From Agrypnia vestita (taxonomy: Eukaryota; Arthropoda; Insecta; Trichoptera; Phryganeidae): 64,000 bases of DNA. Location: NCBI GenBank assembly GCA_016648135.1, contig JADDOH010011213.1, positions 1 to 64,000 of the forward strand, given 5' to 3'. Numbering within the stretch: position 1 is the first letter of the stretch; each line of letters starts with the position of its first letter. Below, one piece after another: positions 57,266-64,000 of the stretch. Made by a program: the position numbers and the translations under genes. The notes under the pieces were generated by a model. The model did no database searches. It was not told where the DNA came from and was given only the letters and a program-made list of their open reading frames with translations.

Positions 57266-58384
57266 GGTTTTAATTTGTTTCCTTATTTTTATAACTGGAT
57301 ATTTATGTAATGTAAGGCGAATAAATTTTCTTCGCTAGTAACCAATTCGTGACAGCTTATTTTATGTTCAATTTTTTTATATTTTTGTGTTTAGAAATTC
57401 TTTTTTTACGTAGTTAAATAATTTGGAAGCTAAGTATAAACATTTCTTTACATAGATAATATCTTATATTTTATATTAGTCACCGGTAGAGGCTGCTACC
57501 AACACAAGCCACTGCGCATTGAAGAAAGTTAACAAATGTTTACGTTAAAAGAGACAAATTATGCTATTTTCTTGATGGTTTACATGAGGAAACTCGTTCA
57601 TTAACGAGCGTTATTTAAACTAAACTAAAGTGTGCAAGTACTGTATTAGGTTTATTAATTACTGTATTAATTTTTCTCTGCAACTTCAAAAGGCCTTTGC
57701 AGGACCACATTCAATTAAGAGCTTCATTATAAATGAAACACCATACAGTTACACATTAATATATCCATATGAACTCTTCGATGTCGCCCTCTGCCGATAT
57801 CTGATTTCACCCCCGTACCATTCGTACAAACTTACAAAAGCAATTTTACAAAAGTTTTTCCACAATATTCTTGTCCGATAAACATACCTCTTAGCTCAAC
57901 AAACCGAAACGTGTATTTTCTCATCCGATTTGTCTATTCACACCCAAAGCGCAGGATTAGGAAACCTATCACTCGGAGGATCCTCGCCTCGATTCCCGTC
58001 ATAGGGCGGAAGAGAGTGCCCCTTTGTAATATTGATAGGCGTAAAAATTGCATTTTGCAAGGGCCTTCTGTGTGACGCGTCAACCCCCTCCTCCCTCTCC
58101 GGGTAAGCCCCGATATATAAATAAATGACCAGCGCCTTGGATCTATTTCACATTTCAACCGTTTTATGGGCGACCGTGGGGGTCAGAGATTGCTCCTGAG
58201 ATGCTCGACGCCATTCGCACGTGAGAAGATTTCGACGTATTACTTGTATTAGGAAACACGATTACATTTTCCATTTCATTTATATATGTACAAGGAGACA
58301 TATACCCATCTAGGGAAGAGAACAAGGATTCCATCTTAATTTAAAATAATAATTTAACATTTCGTCGCTGTATGTATAATAAAG
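57266..58384. other. non-coding stretch with one GC-richer island
   Basis: 57930-58210 is GC-richer (with CACTCGGAGGATCCTCGCC and CAACCCCCTCCTCCCTCTCC). Frames 57630-57881 and 57934-58158 are unrecognised. No gene is seen. Confidence 0.4.
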
Positions 58385-58596
58385 CCAATGTGCCGTTTTA
58401 GTACATTCTGAGGTAAACAAATGAAACTTTTTTAAAAAATAATTGCACAGACTAGATTTATTTAAAATATTTTATACAATTACTAGGCAGAGTTTCCAGA
58501 TGAGCGGCAATGTGTTTTTTAGTATATCTCCATTATTTATATGAAAAATTGACAAATTGATTCGTTCATCTCAGAATGTACTAAACGGCACATTGG
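58385..58596. mobile_element. miniature inverted-repeat element, ~212 bp
   Basis: CCAATGTGCCGTTTTAGTAC (58385 onward, continuing ATTCTGAG) is mirrored by CTCAGAATGTACTAAACGGC up to 58596, with a single length difference. The terminal repeats are about 28 bp. The interior is AT-rich and non-coding. A flanking target duplication is not certain. Confidence 0.75.
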
Positions 58597-58774
58597 GTAT
58601 ATGTATACATAACAATGAATCTTAAAAAGGCTATATTACTTTATAGGTAGATTCCTACCTAAACCGATATTCAAATGTCACTATTAAGGGAGATAAGTAA
58701 CAAAAAAGGTGACTTTTTTAACAATTCTAACTTACCCTGTCTCCTCTTTTTAATAAAAAATAAAGATGGTTATG

Positions 58775-58925
58775 TGGAATACGGATCACATGAATAAAAT
58801 ATTCTTATTATTTTCAAACTAAGCTTAATGCTTGTGCTATGAACATAGGACTAACTAGCTTGTCTCTTGGAGCGATGTTCGAGCCTACGACCACTCCTTA
58901 TCACTGGGTGATCACTAGGCCAAGA
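58775..58925 (-). mobile_element. tRNA-derived SINE, family S1, copy 4
   Basis: It shares GTGGAATACGGATCACATG near the tail, AACATAGGACTAACTAGCTTG, a B-box-like region (GTTCGAGCCTACGACC on the plus strand) and a GGTGATCACTAGGCCAAG head. It is a diverged copy of S1. Confidence 0.6.
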
Positions 58926-59525
58926 AGAACGTCTTGCTTCTGTAAAAGAATAACTAATTAGTAATTTAAACCGAATTTAATAAATTCATTCAGTATAAAA
59001 CAATTCAAAGAAGATTTGTAAGACTAGAACTGTTTACTCTGCTATGCTTTACTGAATCTTCAACTCTATTGGCCTTTCTAATAATCGTTTAAGACATCGT
59101 CACTCACCATAAGTGTAATAATAATACAGTTGTAAACGTGTTGTTATTGACAATGGGAGAAATCCCGAAAACGTTCTAACAATTCAAAATAAATATAGTG
59201 GAATAAAACAGTGTTGTTTACCCTCATTTTTTAAAATATTAAAAATGAATTTCCACAAGGTTACAAACAAAAAACTTGAACATTTATCACCATAAGTGTT
59301 ATCTTTTGTGTCGATGATCACAATATCGCAAGAAAATAGCTTTCTGCGAGCGAAATGAAGAACTAATCAGGTAACACCCCGGCTTTTCAGCGTTTATATA
59401 TATGAGCCTAGACTTATATCACATTTGTCCATGTTTTTTTATTCAGCCTTACTTTGTAAAATGATTCTTTAATTACCGGATCATTTGTGATATCCTGTTA
59501 ACTAGCATTTTTTAATAATATAATT
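58926..59525. other. AT-rich non-coding sequence
   Basis: Nothing recognisable. Confidence 0.4.
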
Positions 59526-59529
59526 TAAC

Positions 59530-60360
59530 TATCTGTTTGTACCCGGCGTTGCTCGGGTTAAGGATTTAATTTAAAATAAGTTTGTGGGGGGACGCAAAGG
59601 CTCCACTATTTCACAAAGTCTCTAATAAAAGCAATGTATGTATTTAATCTAGGCTAAGATGGATGGAATGTCTAGGAGGAAATTGTAACCAATGTATTCT
59701 ACCTATGTATGGAGTACCTGATACAGAAAATATATCAGGAGAAGGGGTAAAGGGCGAAGGGGGAAATATCGCCAATGTTACCCACCTGGTTCTAATGACT
59801 AAGTTTACAAATTTTGAGTTCCATTGGTCGAACAGTACAGATTTGAATTGAAAATATATAAAGAGAAGGGGTAAAGGGAGAGAGGGGAAATGTCACCTAT
59901 GATAGAGTCCATTCACTTTAGATGAGCTACTTGCATTAGTGTGAGTAACAGTCCGTTTACAAAATCTCGTAACATTCTTTTTTTGAGTTTACGCAACAAA
60001 TTAATATAAATATTATTGAAGTTAGTTTAAAAAAAGAATACAATTTCACAATTTACGTGTTACAGAGGGTATTACTCACACTAATGCAAGTGGCTTATCT
60101 AAAGTGAACGGACTCTACTTGCCGGGTCCTAAAATATAAGATTGCAAATTTTGAGTTCGATCGGTCAAACGGTATTGATTTGCATTGAATATATATCATG
60201 GGGTGGGAAGGGGTAAAGGGGGAGGAATGAAATGTCACCTATGTTACCGACCGGGTTCTAAAGAACAACTTTCCAAATTTCGAGTCGAATCGGACAAACG
60301 GTGTAGATTTGTATAGAGAGCAGACAGACAGACAGACATTGACTTTTATTGGTATATATA
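59530..60360. mobile_element. interspersed element with three tandem ~120-bp units
   Basis: It starts near GTACCCGGCGTTGCTCGGGT (59540-59559) and ends near ACAGACAGACAGACATTGAC (60322-60341). Three units, each with GAAGGGGTAAAGGG..., a CACCTATGTTACC-like block, GGTTCTAA and a CAAATTTTGAGTTC...GGTCRAACGGT block, lie at about 59728-59860, 59861-60190 and 60191-60320. The middle unit is interrupted by the element at 59905-60115. The class is not determined. The frame at 59663-59851 is incidental. Confidence 0.6.
59903..60117. mobile_element. Tc1/mariner-like MITE, 211 bp, TA target duplication
   Basis: The element 59905-60115 has ~45-bp terminal inverted repeats with four or five mismatches (outer bases GAGTCCRTTCACTTTAGAT). 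It is flanked by TA on both sides (59903-59904 and 60116-60117). The flanks join to CACCTATGA-TA-CTTGCCGGG, which matches the uninterrupted neighbouring repeat unit (CACCTATGTTACCGACCGGG), so the empty site is visible in the same window. There is no coding capacity. Confidence 0.9.
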
Positions 60361-60369
60361 ATATTTCTA

Positions 60370-60475
60370 TACCTATAAATACTCCATGTGATTAACTCAA
60401 GCCTGTGTGTTTTGTGATGTATGTCGCTTCTGTGATTGAGCCTCCTGGCCTGTTGAAGCATAAAAAAAAATGTTC
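60370..60475 (+). mobile_element. S2 SINE, 5'-truncated body fragment, copy 4
   Basis: ATTAACTCAAGCCTGTGTG, TTTTGTGATGTATGTCGCTTC, GAGCCTCCTGGCCTGTTG and an A-run match the S2 body and tail. The tRNA-like head is missing, typical of a 5'-truncated insertion. Confidence 0.65.
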
Positions 60476-61690
60476 AAGGTATACTTGTAGCTAAATATTA
60501 ATTTTATATGTTAATCATCAGTGTAACAAAATTTTAGAATTTTCAACACATCTTTGATGTCTCGATTAGTACAGAATAAAATTGATTATTATAATTCACG
60601 CACGCTTTAGAAAAACAAATAATCTAGCTAATATTTAAAAGTTATTATTTATGTTTGTAATTATTAATGACCGCAAACTAAATATTGTATGGTTCCTAAC
60701 TGATTTTTATTTTTTATAAAAAACAATAATTTGTCTTGTAACCGCAAAGATAGTGCCATAAGAATCATGTATTGCAAAAAATGAAAGGCTCATGATGATT
60801 TGATGGGTTGTACCTACGAATGCCTTTCAGTAGCGATGGGTGAAAAACGTCCGTAGAAATAGTATCATCAGAGAGATCGATCGCCGAGTGTGCGGGGCAG
60901 GAGGTTAAATGAAAACAGGCTCGGTGACAAACGACGCCCGTCCGAAGCGACGCCCTGAAAAATGTCAACGGCGTCGGTAACGGAAATCCAGGAAGCTTCG
61001 TCATTCTCTGCCGCTATTGTTCCACAAATGATGAAAAATGTTCCAAAGCGTCACACGTGTTACACGTGTCACTGTTTTTGCTTTGTTACGTACCTCTACA
61101 ACGTTATTACACTTTCACCAGTCTTCTGGGAATTAAAACATAACTATTGTTTAATGTATCATAAATAAAAGCTCTCGGAATCAGTACTTTAATGAATCAT
61201 TTAATCAAAATTATCCATTGGGTGAATCAATATTTTATTAATTGACTTTAATTACCATAATTGTCGGTATAGTTTTTTATAATATATATTTTTTACAATA
61301 TAATTACATATTTATGAAATAGTCACACAGATAAAAGGAAATTTTATACCATATCTACACACAAGATTGTAGGATATCTTAGTTTAGATTAAGAGAAATT
61401 CGTACGATATGGAATATGTTTTGTGTTCATTAGAATAGTATTATTACTCAATGAATCACCTTAGAGGCCATACTTTTTAAGTCACTTTCTAACCAAAAAA
61501 CGTGCATGCTTAAGATTAGATGAGTATATTGTGTCAAAAAATTGTACGTATCTAAAATATATATTATCCTTACCAATTTATTAACAATGTTAATATTTAT
61601 ATACCTTTCCTGACCTTATTAAAACCAAAACAATAAATACAATTTCTTCTTCAAAAAGAGCCAAACAATTTTTGGTGATATAATTAAAAT
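60476..61690. other. non-coding stretch with one GC-richer island
   Basis: 60785-61065 is GC-richer and CpG-bearing; frames on both strands (60765-61004 minus, 60962-61168 plus) have no known domain. No gene is seen. Confidence 0.4.
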
Positions 61691-61838
61691 AATTAATAAA
61701 AATGAACTTTGCTTTCACCACTTTTGTACTGAAAAATATCAACAAGTTTCAGAACCCATGGCCCCTTCGACATCACGTTGATATTTTTGAATACAAAAGT
61801 GGTGAAAATAAGGTTCATTTTTATTAATTATATTAATA
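61690..61838 (-). mobile_element. M1 foldback with decayed core
   Basis: ATTAATAAAAATGAACTTTG with TTCACCACTTTTGTACTGAA (61692-61735) is mirrored at about 61770-61832. The spacer has CAAGTTTCAGAACCCATGGC and CCTTCG: GAAAC survives on the minus strand (61747-61751), but the CTGANGA half is lost. Confidence 0.65.
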
Positions 61839-63243
61839 CAATTTCTAATAAGTGAATTTAATATATACTATTTAAAATAAGAATATAATTAAAAGTTATA
61901 TCTCTAATTTATATTCATATATTTAAACAATTTGTTGCATACGCGAATGTTAACGTCACGATGATTAACCTTTATGTTATAACCCGGATACCTGGGTACC
62001 CATTTTCGATTTCAAGTTTAAATAATTTCACTCATAAACGCCATCATCCTTTTGAATATCTGTTATTTAAATTATTTGAAAGGAGGTGAAATAAAAGGAA
62101 GACGGTCATTGCCATGGAAAGTAGTGATATTCTAAAAAGCTATTTATTTTATTTCGAGGTACAGAATAAAAATAATAGGATACAAAAATATGCAGGAATG
62201 TCCATCCAGGTTGAGTACCCAGGTACCTTGGATAGCAACTAGTGTGAGAAATTCCGGGCAGTAACATTACGGTAAAACGCATTGTGTGTGTTTTGGCTAA
62301 AATTCTCACAAATTGTAGAACCACTCTTCCAAATGTAGTCCCGCACCGATAGAAAAAATAGGCGTTATTGAAAATGAAATGGAAATGGCGACGATCCGCG
62401 AAAATTGCATTCCATTTCAAACGTCACGTCGCGTCAGGCGACGGGGGAGTGGCGACAACGACCTTAGCCCTTTCAATATTTTTACAACTGTCAGTTCAGT
62501 TTGAACAGAACACACGATGACTGACAGCACGTTACGAAAGTTTCGCGAAAAAATTTCTCATTTAAATAATATCAATTGTAAACCAAATATGCATAAATAA
62601 AATTTACAGAAGGTTGAAATTCAATCTTGAGATATGATTGTAGATTCAATTTTATTTTTTTAGAACAATTTGTCAATTTTGATGTTTACTTCATTATTTA
62701 TAGGACACGAAGGTTAAGAGACGATTGTTAAAGAATAAAACAGAAACCATCTGAGATATAGATCTAATGGCACTCAAAACTATATAGATCTAAAAGATAT
62801 GTAACAGTGTTCCATGACACAATTGTGTAATATTGCAGTGTTTTCCACGCACCCATTTATTACTCTCACATATTAAAAATATATATTTGATTACTAAATG
62901 AACCGCAATAATCGAATATATCTCAAATTTAAAAAGTATTAACTTAACCAAATATATTTGATGCATTGAAAATAATTAATACAGCCTATGATTGCAATTA
63001 AAAGGATATCACGGGCCAGTTCAATATTTATGAAAATTTCATGAACGGAAGGTATATTTTGAGTAGTGTTTCGTTGATCCGGATGTTTTTTTTATAGGTT
63101 TAGAATTTTAAAATGAAATTAAACACATTTAAATCGTGGTATCAGCTCTGGTACTATTGGCTTCATTGAAAAGATAATTTTACGTCATTAGTATTTAAAT
63201 ATGATTATGGTACCACGATTTTAGAAAGAAATTTCAACAATGT
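61839..63243. other. non-coding stretch with one GC-richer island
   Basis: A 13-17 bp inverted similarity GGATACCTGGGTACCCA (61986-62002) and TGAGTACCCAGGTACC (62212-62227) may mark the ends of a small element. 62380-62520 is GC-richer. The minus-strand frame at 62106-62420 is unrecognised. No gene is seen. Confidence 0.4.
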
Positions 63244-63530
63244 ACATAAAATAACTTTGTAAACACCATTTTTTTATTGAAATAAAATCAACATGTTTCG
63301 AAGCCAGCTTCTTCGTCTTGATAACAAAAATAAAATTAAAAAATCGAAGTATAGATAATCAATATACACTTCGATTTTTAAATTTTATTTTTGGTATCCT
63401 GACGAAGAATCCGTTGACTTCGAAACATGTTGAATTTTTTTCAATAAAAAAGTGGTGTTTACAAAGTTATTTTACATAAATTATAATTATGTCACCACAA
63501 AATAATTTTGCTTTATTTGAAGAAGAAGAA
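63244..63530. mobile_element. M1 foldback with two head-to-head hammerhead-like cores
   Basis: The left arm (63244-63351) and right arm (63366-63480) are reverse complements with small differences. Each arm includes CAACATGTTTCGAAG (or its complement) and the ATCGAAGT block. The plus-strand core in the right arm is intact in its conserved bases: CTGACGA (63399-63405), a weak hairpin, GAAAC (63422-63426). The left-arm core, on the minus strand, keeps GAAAC (63295-63299) but the first half reads AAGACGA. Downstream, 63490-63530 matches 13720-13765. Confidence 0.75.
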
Positions 63531-64000
63531 ATTTAAACAATTTGCAAGCATGTTTCTGGCGTAAATCTATGTTTGGTTAATAGCAAATTTAATTGAGAAA
63601 AAATCAGCTGCCAACTTTTAAAATGGCTATTTTCATTTCGAAAGTCTTTCAAAAAAAACACTAAAGCCATAAAATTATCTTTTACATAAATCCGATACCA
63701 TGGCCAATATTTTTTACATTACCAAGTTTTATATGTGTTTTATTACATTTCAAATTTTTGTACACCTAAAGAAAAAAAACATATTTAGATGGCTGCATAC
63801 TGCCTCTTGTGTAAACCAATCTATTGTGCTGACTGTAGATACCCTTGATAAACCCTGATTCTTGTCCACCGCCCACTTTAGCTCTCGGATGTGTTTGGTT
63901 TGGTTCCAACATTCTACTTATTGATACACCCTTATTTTTTTCGGTTATACTGTTAAGATCCGATCACCAAATATAATGTCTCAGGGAATAAAACTCACCT
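63531..64000. other. AT-rich non-coding sequence
   Basis: No gene or clear element is seen. The last 200 bases are slightly GC-richer without a recognisable motif. Confidence 0.4.

Noticed and set aside
1..64000. Conserved microRNA genes
   Set aside because: By eye I found no match to the mature sequences of the common insect microRNAs I checked (such as let-7, miR-1, miR-9, miR-124, miR-184, bantam). A proper search could still find others.

Overview
This is AT-rich eukaryotic DNA, most likely from an insect. The evidence is a set of insect-type retroelements: RTE-like non-LTR reverse transcriptases with short microsatellite tails, several tRNA-derived SINEs, PIF/Harbinger-like and Tc1/mariner-like miniature elements, a solo LTR, and many short hairpin elements. 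Lepidoptera or Coleoptera would fit, but the order cannot be fixed by eye. I found no host protein-coding gene, no rRNA gene and no convincing functional tRNA gene. The window reads as an intergenic desert or a very large intron. Almost all open frames are short and arise from AT-rich sequence or from dead transposons.

Layout. 1-3.2 kb: a tRNA-derived SINE (S3), a repeat with a hammerhead-like core, a short hairpin, and a composite repeat with internal direct repeats. 4.9-5.6 kb: a decayed reverse transcriptase on the minus strand. 6.1-6.9 kb: two long inverted repeats and a SINE; the second inverted repeat holds the best hammerhead-ribozyme-like fold. 9.9-10.3 and 13.4-13.8 kb: a repeat family (M1) with hammerhead-like cores. 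15.0 kb: a miniature inverted-repeat element. 16.2 kb: a TAAG-tailed LINE fragment with target-site duplications. 18.2-20.5 kb: an old RTE copy broken by two foreign segments, one tRNA-like. 20.9-21.7 kb: a GC-richer repeat with another hammerhead-like core. 25.4-26.3 kb: a younger, 5'-truncated RTE copy with a frameshift just after the YADD motif. 29.8-30.5 kb: a PIF/Harbinger-like element with TAA target duplication carrying a MADF-domain remnant. 31.3 kb: a perfect 76-bp palindrome. 34.9-35.9 kb: a candidate solo LTR. 36.1-36.4 kb: another hairpin with a hammerhead-like remnant plus a 150-bp repeat (family E). 37.8 and 48.2 kb: further TAAG-tailed LINE copies with target-site duplications. 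42.0, 52.0-52.5 and 60.4 kb: S2 SINEs. 57-59 kb: S1 SINEs and an inverted-repeat element. 59.5-60.35 kb: a three-unit repeat interrupted by a 211-bp TA-flanked element. 61.7 and 63.2-63.5 kb: two more M1 foldbacks.

Between these lie GC-richer islands (about 3.1, 7.0, 10.8, 17.3, 29.0, 32.0, 38.4, 43.5, 47.0, 50.1, 54.7, 55.9, 56.7, 58.0, 60.9 and 62.3 kb). Some contain clustered transcription-factor-like motifs. They are candidate non-coding regulatory elements; the one at 50.03-50.24 kb looks most like a CpG-rich promoter. Conservation across species would decide this and cannot be judged here.

The strongest lead for something unusual is the repeated hammerhead-type core (CTGANGA, hairpin, GAAAC) in at least ten places, usually inside inverted-repeat elements. 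One copy also shows stem I, a minimal stem III and a cleavage triplet.
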